NCBI GenBank assembly: GCA_019635355.1
Contig: JAHBZQ010000001.1
Span: 1,364,001 to 1,428,000 of the forward strand
Reading direction: 5' to 3'
Source: Rhizobacter sp.
Lineage (GTDB): Bacteria > Pseudomonadota > Gammaproteobacteria > Burkholderiales > Burkholderiaceae_C
Length of the DNA: 64,000 nucleotides
The notes below the pieces were generated by a model. It saw nothing but the letters and a program-made list of their open reading frames with translations, did not search any database and was not told where the DNA came from. Position numbers and translations under genes: made by a program. Shown piece after piece: positions 42,288-49,996 of this stretch. Every line of letters begins with the position of its first letter. The first letter of the stretch is position 1.

Positions 42288-42908
42288 GTGTCCCCCCTAC
42301 TGTCACTGTCCAGGTGGATCGACCGCTTCAGCGAGTTCATCGGCCGCTGGGTCGCATGGCTCGTGCTGGCCGCCGTGCTCATCAGCGCCGCCAACGCCAT
42401 CGTGCGCAAGGCGTTCAACACCAGCTCCAATGCGTTTCTCGAAATCCAGTGGTACCTCTTCGCCGGGGTCTTCCTGCTGGCGGCGGGCTACACACTGCTG
42501 CGCCAGGAGCACGTGAAGATCGACGTGATCGTGGGCCGCTTCTCGAAGCGCGTGCAGATCTGGGTCGACATCGTCGGCCTGGCGTTCTTCCTGCTGCCTT
42601 TCGTCGTGGTCGTGTTCGCGATGGTGATGCCGCTGGTGCTGAGTGCCTATCACAGCGGCGAGGTGTCGCCCAACGCGGGCGGCCTGATCCGCTGGCCCGT
42701 CTATGCGCTCTTGCCACTGGGCCTCTTGCTGCTGGGCATCCAGGCGATCTCCGAGCTCATCAAGCGCGTGGCGTTCCTGAAGGGGCTGATCCCTGACCCC
42801 ACGCTGAAGGCCGGGGCCAAGAGCGCCGAGGAAGAACTCGCCGAGTTCCTGCTGCAAAAGGAAGTGGCCGCCCGTGAGCAGGCCCTCGCCAAGGGAGGCG
42901 AAAAATGA
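42288..42908 (+). CDS. dctQ: TRAP transporter small permease DctQ
   Basis: A 206-residue small permease with four hydrophobic segments, starting from GTG 42288 behind a CGGAGA ribosome binding site. ANAIVRKAFNTSSNAFLEIQWYLFAGVFLLAAGYTLLRQEHVKIDV is the DctQ hallmark. A charged C-terminal tail (EEELAEFLLQKEVAAREQALA) extends beyond the fourth helix. It overlaps dctM by 4 bases. With DctM and a binding protein it would form a sodium-driven solute importer. Confidence 0.93.
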   Translation: MSPLLSLSRWIDRFSEFIGRWVAWLVLAAVLISAANAIVRKAFNTSSNAFLEIQWYLFAGVFLLAAGYTLLRQEHVKIDVIVGRFSKRVQIWVDIVGLAFFLLPFVVVVFAMVMPLVLSAYHSGEVSPNAGGLIRWPVYALLPLGLLLLGIQAISELIKRVAFLKGLIPDPTLKAGAKSAEEELAEFLLQKEVAAREQALAKGGEK

Positions 42909-44686
42909 TCGAGTTCATCACCGCGAACATGGCCCCGATCATGTTCGCCAGCCTGATCGTCTTCCTGTTGATGGGCTATTCGGTGGCGTTTTCGCTCGCC
43001 GCCTGCGGACTCTTCTTCGGCTTCGTGGCCATCGAGCTGGGTGTCCCTGGCATGGCCTCGCTGATGCAGGCGTTGCCCTTGCGCATCTTCGGGATCATGC
43101 AGAACGACACGCTGCTGGCGATCCCGTTCTTCACCTTCATGGGGCTGGTGCTCGAACGATCGGGCATGGCCGAAGACCTGCTCGACACGGTGGGCCAGCT
43201 CTTCGGCCCCATCCGTGGCGGCCTGGCCATCGCGGTGATCCTCGTGGGCGCCATGCTCGCCGCCACCACCGGCGTGGTGGCGGCGTCGGTGATCTCGATG
43301 GGCCTCATCTCGCTGCCCATCATGCTGCGCTACGGCTATGACCGGCGCGTGGCCGGTGGCGTGATCGCCGCCTCGGGCACGCTCGCGCAGATCATCCCAC
43401 CCTCGCTCGTGCTCATCGTGATGGCCGACCAGCTCGGCAAGAGCGTGGGTGACCTCTACAAGGGCGCCTTCATCCCCGGTTTCGTGCTCACGGGCCTGTA
43501 CCTGCTCTACGTCATCGGCGTCGCGATCACGCGGCCGAAATGGGTGCCCGCCCTGCCGCCCGAGGCCCGCACCATCCGCGAGCCCGACGGCTCGCCGGGC
43601 CTGCGCTCGCTGCTCGTGCTGACGATCCTGTCGACCGGCTGCGCCATCGCGTTCGCCAAGACCCGCCCGGCCGGCACGCCAACCGACGAGATGATCGTCG
43701 TCTCGATGTGCGTGGGCGTCGGCGTGGCCTTCCTGCTCGCCGTCATCAACAAGGTCGCACGCCTGAAGCTCCTGTCGAACATGGCCGAGCGCGTCACCTT
43801 CGTGCTCATCCCGCCGCTCGGGCTGATCTTCCTCGTGCTCGGCACCATCTTCCTCGGCATCGCCACGCCGACCGAAGGCGGCGCGATGGGAGCGACCGGC
43901 GCGCTCATCATGGCGCTCGCTCGCAAGCGCATCGACATGAAGCTCCTGCGCCAGGCGATGGACTCGACCATGAAGCTCTCGTGCTTCGTGCTCTTCATCC
44001 TGGTGGGCTCCACCGTGTTCAGCCTGTCGTTCCAGGGCGTCGACGGGCCGAAGTGGGTCGAGCACCTGTTGACCAGCCTGCCGGGGGGCCAGCTCGGCTT
44101 CCTGATCGTGGTCAACATCCTGATCTTCGTGCTCGCGTTCTTCCTCGACTTCTTCGAGCTGTCGTTCATCGTGGTGCCGCTGCTCGCGCCCGTGGCCGAC
44201 AAGCTGGGCATCGACCTGGTGTGGTTCGGCGTGCTGCTGGCGGTCAACATGCAGACCTCGTTCATGCACCCGCCGTTCGGCTTCGCGCTCTTCTACCTGC
44301 GCAGCGTGGCGCCGCACAACGACTACACCGACAAGGTCACCGGCCAGCCCGTGGCCAAGGTGACCACCGGGCAGATCTACTGGGGCGCGGTGCCCTTCGT
44401 GGTGATCCAGATCATCATGGTCGGCCTGATCATCGCGTTCCCGGGGCTCGTGTCGAGCGGCCTGACCAAGGAAGAGACCATCGACGCGGACAAGGCCTTC
44501 CAGGAACTGCGCATGCAGGAAGACAAGGAAGCCGGCCTCTCCGCCGAGCCGGCCGACCCCGGCGCGTCGGAAGCCCAGGCAGCCGACCCTGCCGCGTCGG
44601 AGCCTCAGGCAGACAGCAGCACCGAGTCCGACGACCCGATGAAGGCGCTCGAAGACGCCATCAAGGACGACGAGAAGAAGAAGTAG
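42905..44686 (+). CDS. dctM: TRAP transporter large permease DctM
   Basis: A 593-residue large permease with about 12 membrane segments. It begins MIEFITANMAPIMFASLIVFLLMGYSVAF and carries GGLAIAVILVGAMLAATTGVVAASV and SGTLAQIIPPSLVLIV. It is longer than the common 425-residue form. Extra length lies in the central loop (about 205-300) and in a highly acidic, Ala/Glu/Asp-rich tail (about 545-593) ending in KDDEKKK. The longer form is known among TakP-type systems. The binding protein is encoded 1.4 kb away on the opposite strand. Confidence 0.93.
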   Translation: MIEFITANMAPIMFASLIVFLLMGYSVAFSLAACGLFFGFVAIELGVPGMASLMQALPLRIFGIMQNDTLLAIPFFTFMGLVLERSGMAEDLLDTVGQLFGPIRGGLAIAVILVGAMLAATTGVVAASVISMGLISLPIMLRYGYDRRVAGGVIAASGTLAQIIPPSLVLIVMADQLGKSVGDLYKGAFIPGFVLTGLYLLYVIGVAITRPKWVPALPPEARTIREPDGSPGLRSLLVLTILSTGCAIAFAKTRPAGTPTDEMIVVSMCVGVGVAFLLAVINKVARLKLLSNMAERVTFVLIPPLGLIFLVLGTIFLGIATPTEGGAMGATGALIMALARKRIDMKLLRQAMDSTMKLSCFVLFILVGSTVFSLSFQGVDGPKWVEHLLTSLPGGQLGFLIVVNILIFVLAFFLDFFELSFIVVPLLAPVADKLGIDLVWFGVLLAVNMQTSFMHPPFGFALFYLRSVAPHNDYTDKVTGQPVAKVTTGQIYWGAVPFVVIQIIMVGLIIAFPGLVSSGLTKEETIDADKAFQELRMQEDKEAGLSAEPADPGASEAQAADPAASEPQADSSTESDDPMKALEDAIKDDEKKK

Positions 44687-44697
44687 CCGTCGTCACC

Positions 44698-44722
44698 CCA
44701 GCGGAGCGCAGCGCTCCGCTGG
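44698..44722. terminator. Long palindrome between convergent dctM and antiporter genes
   Basis: CCAGCGGAGCGC-A-GCGCTCCGCTGG is a 25-base perfect dyad lying between the two stop codons. It can form a GC-rich hairpin in transcripts from either strand, consistent with a shared bidirectional terminator. There is no U-run on either side. Confidence 0.55.
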
Positions 44723-44730
44723 CCCCGGCC

Positions 44731-45993
44731 TCACAACAGCTGGAACGCGGCAATCGCCACCAGCGTGGGGCCGGCCGCGGCGACGAAGAGCCACACCGCG
44801 CTGATGGCACCGTCGCGGAAGCTCGCGCGCAAGATGGAATAACCGGCCGGGTTCGGCGCGTTGGCAATCACGGTGAGGCCACCGCCGGTCACGGCGCCGG
44901 CCACCAGCGAGTACTTGAACTCGTCGCTCAAGCCGTCGACGAGCGAGCCCAGGTAGGTGAGCGCCGCGTTGTCGGTCACCGCCGTGAGGGCGGTGGCGGC
45001 GTAGTAGACCTGCTGCGCGCTCAGGCGCGTGAGCAGCTCCTGCAGCCACCACTGCTGCTGCCCGCCCAGCACCACAAGCCCTGCGAGGAAGAACGCCACC
45101 AGCAGCGCTTCGCGCAGGATGAGCGCATCGTGGTGCCGCGGGTAGGCCCGCGCGTAGCCGATGAAGAAGAGCAGCAGCCCCATGAAGACGGCTGGGTGGT
45201 GGGCGAACATCACCACGCCCAGCAGGAACAGGCCGCTCACGATCATCGCCGTCGGCGGCGGGCCGCTGCGATCGCGGATGCCCGCCGCTTCGGGCGTGGC
45301 GCGCAGCAGGTGGCGGGCGAAGATCAGCGTCACGACCGAGGCGTTGATCACCACTGCCAGCGCCGCCTTCCAGCCGAAGTGGCTCAGCATGAACGAGGAG
45401 TCCCAGCCCCACTTGGCCGCCACCATCAGCACCGGCGGCGCCGCAAACGAGGTGAGGGTGCCGCCGATCGACACGTTGACGAAGAGCACACCGAGCGTCG
45501 CGTACTTCACGCGCTCGGGCAGCTCGACGTTGAACACACGGTCGCGCAGGGTCAGCGCAGCGAGCGTCATGGCCGCCGGCTCGGTGAGCGCCGAGCCCAT
45601 CAGCGGCAGCACCGACAGCGCGAGGAAATACACCGCCATCGACCGCGGCAGCGGCGTCACCCGCGCCAGCGCGTTCACCAGCACCTCGGCCAGCTTCAGG
45701 ATGGGCTTGCTGCCGGCCACCACCATGATCGCGAAGACGAAGAGCGGCTCGGTGAAATTGCGGCTGTCGATGTAGGCGACGGCACCGTCACGCCCGAGCG
45801 CCACGAAGAGGAAGAGCGCCAACACCAGCGCCCAGAAGCCGAACACGACCTCCACTTCCGACAGCAGGTGGAACACGCCTTCGTGCCGCGGATAGCGGTG
45901 CGCCAGGTGGGCGAACACGCTGGTCGAGAAGGTGTGCACCAGCGCCACGGCAAAGAGCGCGGCGGCAACGAGTTGGACGGTGGTGGGCGTCAT
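44731..45993 (-). CDS. Putative Na+/H+ antiporter (NhaD-like)
   Basis: A polytopic membrane protein of 420 residues, about 11-12 hydrophobic segments, of the putative Na+/H+ antiporter family (ion-transporter superfamily). SVLPLMGSALTEPAAMTLAALTLRDRVF and ATLGVLFVNVSIGGTLTSFAAPPVLMVA are characteristic, and TALTAVTDNAALTYLGSLVDG holds charged membrane residues typical of exchangers. The ATG at 45993 is chosen; a TTG at 46032 would add 13 residues but overlaps the terminator of the upstream gene. It lies between the two halves of the TRAP system. Confidence 0.85.
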   Translation of the reverse strand: MTPTTVQLVAAALFAVALVHTFSTSVFAHLAHRYPRHEGVFHLLSEVEVVFGFWALVLALFLFVALGRDGAVAYIDSRNFTEPLFVFAIMVVAGSKPILKLAEVLVNALARVTPLPRSMAVYFLALSVLPLMGSALTEPAAMTLAALTLRDRVFNVELPERVKYATLGVLFVNVSIGGTLTSFAAPPVLMVAAKWGWDSSFMLSHFGWKAALAVVINASVVTLIFARHLLRATPEAAGIRDRSGPPPTAMIVSGLFLLGVVMFAHHPAVFMGLLLFFIGYARAYPRHHDALILREALLVAFFLAGLVVLGGQQQWWLQELLTRLSAQQVYYAATALTAVTDNAALTYLGSLVDGLSDEFKYSLVAGAVTGGGLTVIANAPNPAGYSILRASFRDGAISAVWLFVAAAGPTLVAIAAFQLL

Positions 45994-46030
45994 GGCAGCG
46001 GGTGGCGTGAACGTGTGGAAGGGGTGGCCC

Positions 46031-46059
46031 AAGAAAAAAGCCCCGCCGTGGCGGGGCTT
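46031..46059 (-). terminator. Intrinsic terminator of the TRAP binding-protein gene
   Basis: On the minus strand AAGCCCCGCC-AC-GGCGGGGCTT forms a 10-bp stem running into a T-rich stretch (TTTTTTCTT), 20 bases after the binding-protein stop. This is the clearest intrinsic terminator in the window. It separates the binding-protein gene from the antiporter gene downstream on the same strand. Confidence 0.9.
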
Positions 46060-46078
46060 GCACGAGTGTCGCGCGACC

Positions 46079-47161
46079 TCAGAGCTTGGCGCTCTGCATG
46101 TAGCTGTCGAAGCGGGCCTCGGTGAAGCGGAACCACAGGTTCGCTTCCTTGCGGTAGTTCGAGTAGTCGGTGTAGATCTTCTTCCAGCTCGGGTTCTTGG
46201 CGGAGATCTCGCTGTAAAGGTCCATCGAGGCCTTGTAGGCCGCGTCCATCACCGGCTTCGGGAAGGACACGAGCTTGGTCTTGTTGGCCACCAGCTGGCG
46301 CAGCGCGGCCGGGTTCTTCACGTCGTACTTGGCCTGCATTTCGGTGTGCGCAAACGCAGCAGCGGCTTCGATGATGGCCTTGTATTCGGCGGACAGGCCG
46401 TCATAGGCCTTCTGGTTGACCAGCAGGTCGAGCTGCGGGCCACCTTCCCACCAGCCGGGGTAGTGGTAGAACTGCGCGACCTTGTTGAAGCCGAGCTTCT
46501 GGTCGTCATACGGGCCTACCCATTCGGCTGCATCGATGGTGCCCTTCTCGAGCGCCTGGTAGATCTCGCCACCAGGGATGTTTTGCGGCACCGAGCCGAG
46601 GCGTTCGCAGACCTTGCCGGCGAAGCCGCCGACGCGGAACTTCAAGCCCTTCATGTCGGCGACGGTCTTGATCTCCTTGCGGAACCAGCCGCCCATCTGC
46701 GCCCCGGTGTTACCCATCGGGAAGCTGATCATGCTGTACTTCGCGTAGAACTCGCGCATCAGCTTCAAGCCGTTGCCTTCGTACATCCACGCGGTCATCT
46801 GGCGCGAGTTGAGGCCGAAGGGAATCGCGCAGCCGAGGGCGAAGGTCTCGTCCTTGCCGAAGTAGTAGTAGGGCGCGGTGTGGCCCATCTCGACGGTGCC
46901 GTTTTGCACGCCGTCGATCAGCGCGGGCGAAGGCATCAGCTCGCCAGCGGCATGCACCGAGATCTCGAACTTGCCGCCCGTCATCTCGCGCACCTTCTTC
47001 GCGAAGGTTTCAGCGGCACCGAAGATGGTGTCCAGCGACTTGGGGAAGCTCGAGGTCAGGCGCCAACGCAGGCTGGCCTGTGCATGAACGATGGCCGGGG
47101 CTGCACCCGCTGCCAACACGCCGGCCAATCCCGCGCCGTGAACGAACGAACGACGTTGCAT
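46079..47161 (-). CDS. dctP: TRAP transporter substrate-binding protein (DctP/TakP type)
   Basis: A periplasmic extracytoplasmic solute receptor, 360 residues. The N-terminus MQRRSFVHGAGLAGVLAAGA has a twin-arginine-like signal ending near IVHAQA. The mature protein shows LRWRLTSSFPKSLDTIFGAAETFAKKV and the RVGGFAGKVCERLGSVPQNIPGGEIYQALEKGTIDAAEWVGP core of the TakP (2-oxoacid-binding) branch. The ligand is probably a 2-oxo acid or its calcium salt, by family. ATG 47161 has a GGAGA site 8 bases upstream. It has its own terminator. Confidence 0.92.
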   Translation of the reverse strand: MQRRSFVHGAGLAGVLAAGAAPAIVHAQASLRWRLTSSFPKSLDTIFGAAETFAKKVREMTGGKFEISVHAAGELMPSPALIDGVQNGTVEMGHTAPYYYFGKDETFALGCAIPFGLNSRQMTAWMYEGNGLKLMREFYAKYSMISFPMGNTGAQMGGWFRKEIKTVADMKGLKFRVGGFAGKVCERLGSVPQNIPGGEIYQALEKGTIDAAEWVGPYDDQKLGFNKVAQFYHYPGWWEGGPQLDLLVNQKAYDGLSAEYKAIIEAAAAFAHTEMQAKYDVKNPAALRQLVANKTKLVSFPKPVMDAAYKASMDLYSEISAKNPSWKKIYTDYSNYRKEANLWFRFTEARFDSYMQSAKL

Positions 47162-47291
47162 GAAGAGTCTCCTAGTAGGCCCTCCCAGGGCCGATGGCGG
47201 CAAATTCTAGGAGCGGCCCCCAGGCCCCCGACCCGGATTTACCCGTGCGCAAAACCGCGTAGCAACACGACCGCGCCGCGTCAGCAACGCG

Positions 47292-48680
47292 TCAGGAACC
47301 GGCGACCTTCATGCGGTCGATGAGCACCGAACCGATGGTCTTGGTGCCCATCGTGTACGTGTCGGCGCCGACGGCCACGATGCCCTTCAGCATGTCGCGC
47401 AGGTTGCCCGCGATGGTGATCTCGTGCACCGGGTATGCGATGCGGCCCTTCTCCACCCAGAAGCCCGCGGCACCGCGCGAGTAGTCGCCGGTGACGTAGT
47501 TCACGCCCTGGCCCATCAGCTCGATCACGAAGAGGCCGCGGTCGAGCTTCTTCAGCATCGCATCGAGGTCGTCGCCGGCCTGTGTGAGGCGGCTGGTGAA
47601 GGTGAGGTTCTGCGAGCCACCGGCGTGGCCGGTGGTGCGCATGCCGAGCTTGCGCGCCGAGTAGCTGGAGAGGAAGTAGCCCTGCACCACGCCGGCCGTC
47701 ACCACGTCGCGCACGCGGGTGACCACGCCTTCGTCGTCGAAGGGCGCACTGCCCTTCGCGCCGCGGATGTGCGGGTCTTCGTGGATGTCGATGTGGTCGG
47801 CCAGCACCTGCTGGCCCAGGCTGTCGAGCAGGAACGACGACTTGCGGTACAGCGCCCCGCCGCTCGTGGCCTGCACGTAGGCGCCGAGCAGGCCGGCGGC
47901 GAGCGTCGACTCGAAGAGCACCGGCACCTCGCAGGTCTTGATCTTGCGGCCGTTCAGGCGCGACAGCGCGCGCTCGGAGGCATAACGCCCCACGGCTTCG
48001 GGCGCAGCGAGCTCGGTGGGCGAGCGCATGGAGCTGTACCAGGCGTCGCGCTGCATGTCTTCGCCGTTCGGGCCCGGCACCGAGGCGATAGGCGCGACCG
48101 AGAGCGAATGCCGCGAGCTGGCGTAGCCGCCGCGGAAGCCGTGCGTGTTGCCAGCGAAGAAGTGCGACTGCTGGGCCGAGACGCCGGCCCCTTCGGAGTT
48201 GGTGATGCGCTTGTCGACGGCCAGCGCGGCGGCCTCGCAGCGCAGGGCGAGTTCAGCGGCGTGTTCGGCGTTGATGTCCCACGGATGGAAAAGGTCGAGG
48301 TCGAGCTTCGCGGCCTCGCCGAGCGCCAGGTCGGCTTCATCGGGCAGGCCGGCGGCCGGGTCTTCGGCGGTGAACTTGGCGATGTCGTAGGCGGCGCGCA
48401 CCGTCTGCTCGAGCGCGGTGCGCGAGAAGTCGGAGGTGCTCGCGTTGCCCCGGCGCTGGCCCACGTAGACCGTGACACCCATGGACTTGTCGCGGTTACG
48501 CTCGACGTTCTCGATCTCGCCTTTGCGCACCGAGACCGACAGGCCCGCGCCTTCGGAGACCTCGACACCGGCGTTGCTCGCGCCGAGCGATTTGGCGATG
48601 GCCAGCGCATCGTCCACGAGCTGGCGGAAGTCGTCCTGCGAATACGAAAACCCGTGGTGTCTGGTCAGCGAGGAGCTCAT
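47292..48680 (-). CDS. pmbA: Metalloprotease-related protein PmbA/TldE
   Basis: A 462-residue member of the TldD/PmbA family. With TldD it forms a heterodimeric protease that, in E. coli, matures microcin B17 and degrades CcdA. Conserved stretches include SVRKGEIENVERNRDKSMGVTVYVG, PVLFESTLAAGLLGAYVQATSGGALYRKSSFL and TFTSRLTQAGDDLDAMLKKLDRGLFV. PmbA itself lacks the HExxxH zinc site, as expected. The start at ATG 48680 is preferred to an upstream in-frame site. It is divergent from darP. Confidence 0.94.
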   Translation of the reverse strand: MSSSLTRHHGFSYSQDDFRQLVDDALAIAKSLGASNAGVEVSEGAGLSVSVRKGEIENVERNRDKSMGVTVYVGQRRGNASTSDFSRTALEQTVRAAYDIAKFTAEDPAAGLPDEADLALGEAAKLDLDLFHPWDINAEHAAELALRCEAAALAVDKRITNSEGAGVSAQQSHFFAGNTHGFRGGYASSRHSLSVAPIASVPGPNGEDMQRDAWYSSMRSPTELAAPEAVGRYASERALSRLNGRKIKTCEVPVLFESTLAAGLLGAYVQATSGGALYRKSSFLLDSLGQQVLADHIDIHEDPHIRGAKGSAPFDDEGVVTRVRDVVTAGVVQGYFLSSYSARKLGMRTTGHAGGSQNLTFTSRLTQAGDDLDAMLKKLDRGLFVIELMGQGVNYVTGDYSRGAAGFWVEKGRIAYPVHEITIAGNLRDMLKGIVAVGADTYTMGTKTIGSVLIDRMKVAGS

Positions 48681-48780
48681 GCGCAGCGGCGTTTGGTGAC
48701 GGGATGCACGGTGACGTGCACAGCAAAGGGCCCACACGAGGCGCCCTGCAAAAAGGCCGCGGCTATCATACCCACGACCT

Positions 48781-49341
48781 ATGGTTCAGCCCCACATGCG
48801 CTCCCCCTCTGCCGACGACGGACATGCCGATGACCACGGCGCTCCCGAGTTCGACCGTCCCAGCAAGACCCAGCTCAAGAAAGAGATGCACGAGCTGCAG
48901 GACCTCGGCGAGGCGCTCGTCGGCCTGCCCGATGACCGCGTCGTCGACCTGCCCATTTCCGAGTCGCTGCGCGATGCGGTGGCCGAGTACAAGCGCACCA
49001 AGTCCTTCGAGGGCAAGCGCCGCCAGATGCAGTACATCGGCAAGCTGATGCGCAAGAACGACGTGGAGCCCATCCGCGAAGCGGTGGCCGCCATGAAGCT
49101 CGGCCGCGCAAAGGATGCGCTGGCCCTGCACGAAGCAGAACGCTGGCGTGTGGAGCTGCTGGCCAGCGACGACGCCCTCACCCGCTGGATGGCCGAGCAT
49201 GCCGGCACCGACCTGCAGCAGCTGCGCAGCCTCATCCGCGCCGCCCGCAAGGACGCCGCGGCCACGCCCGAGCAGCGCAACGGCCGTGCCTATCGCGAGC
49301 TGTTCCAGTTCATCAAGGAACATTCCCTCGGCCATGAGTGA
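48781..49341 (+). CDS. darP: Ribosome-associated protein DarP (YjgA)
   Basis: A 186-residue helical protein of the YjgA/DUF615 family, involved in late 50S subunit assembly in E. coli. FDRPSKTQLKKEMHELQDLGEALVGLP is the family signature. The ATG at 48781 follows a TATCAT box by 11 bases with no ribosome binding site, and an ATG at 48796 is an alternative. The stop lies 8 bases inside the mog gene. Divergence from pmbA is a common arrangement. Confidence 0.94.
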   Translation: MVQPHMRSPSADDGHADDHGAPEFDRPSKTQLKKEMHELQDLGEALVGLPDDRVVDLPISESLRDAVAEYKRTKSFEGKRRQMQYIGKLMRKNDVEPIREAVAAMKLGRAKDALALHEAERWRVELLASDDALTRWMAEHAGTDLQQLRSLIRAARKDAAATPEQRNGRAYRELFQFIKEHSLGHE

Positions 49342-49939
49342 GGCAGCCGCGTCGTTCGACAAGGTCCGCATCGGGCTGGTCTCGATCAGCGACCGTGCTT
49401 CCACCGGCGTCTATGAAGACAAGGGCATCCCCGCGCTCAAGGATTGGCTGACACGCGCACTGCGCAACCCGGTCGAATGGGAGACGCGGCTCATCCCCGA
49501 CGAGCAGGCCACCATCAGCGCCACGCTGATCGAGCTGGTCGACAGCGCGAAGTGCGACCTCGTGCTCACCACCGGCGGCACCGGCCCCTCGCCGCGCGAC
49601 GTGACGCCCGAAGCCACCCTCGCCGTGGCCCACAAAGAGATGCCAGGCTTCGGCGAGCAGATGCGCCAGATCAGCCTGCGCTTCGTGCCCACCGCCATCC
49701 TCTCGCGCCAGGTGGCGGTGATCCGCGGCCAGGCACTCATCGTCAACCTGCCTGGCCAGCCCAAGTCGATCGCCGAGACGCTGGAGGGACTGCCGCTTGC
49801 CACACCTCCAGTGCACGGCATCTTTGCCGCGGTGCCGTATTGCATCGACCTCATCGGCGGCCCCTACATCGAGACAGACGACGCCGTCTGCAAAGCCTTC
49901 AGACCCAAATCCGCGCAGCGGCCTCCGCCGCGCAGCTGA
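49334..49939 (+). CDS. mog: Molybdopterin adenylyltransferase Mog
   Basis: A 201-residue MoaB/Mog-family enzyme that adenylates molybdopterin ahead of molybdenum insertion. KVRIGLVSISDRASTGVYEDKGIPAL starts the fold, and CDLVLTTGGTGPSPRDVTPEATLAV is the molybdopterin-binding signature. The C-terminal PYCIDLIGGPYIET is typical of Mog rather than MoaB. It overlaps darP by 8 bases. The molybdenum cofactor is needed by the nitrate reductase encoded elsewhere in this window. Confidence 0.93.
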   Translation: MSEAAASFDKVRIGLVSISDRASTGVYEDKGIPALKDWLTRALRNPVEWETRLIPDEQATISATLIELVDSAKCDLVLTTGGTGPSPRDVTPEATLAVAHKEMPGFGEQMRQISLRFVPTAILSRQVAVIRGQALIVNLPGQPKSIAETLEGLPLATPPVHGIFAAVPYCIDLIGGPYIETDDAVCKAFRPKSAQRPPPRS

Positions 49940-49996
49940 GGGAACCAGAGCCTGAACACAGGCCACCCCAGAGACGACAGACCAACAGGAGACAGC

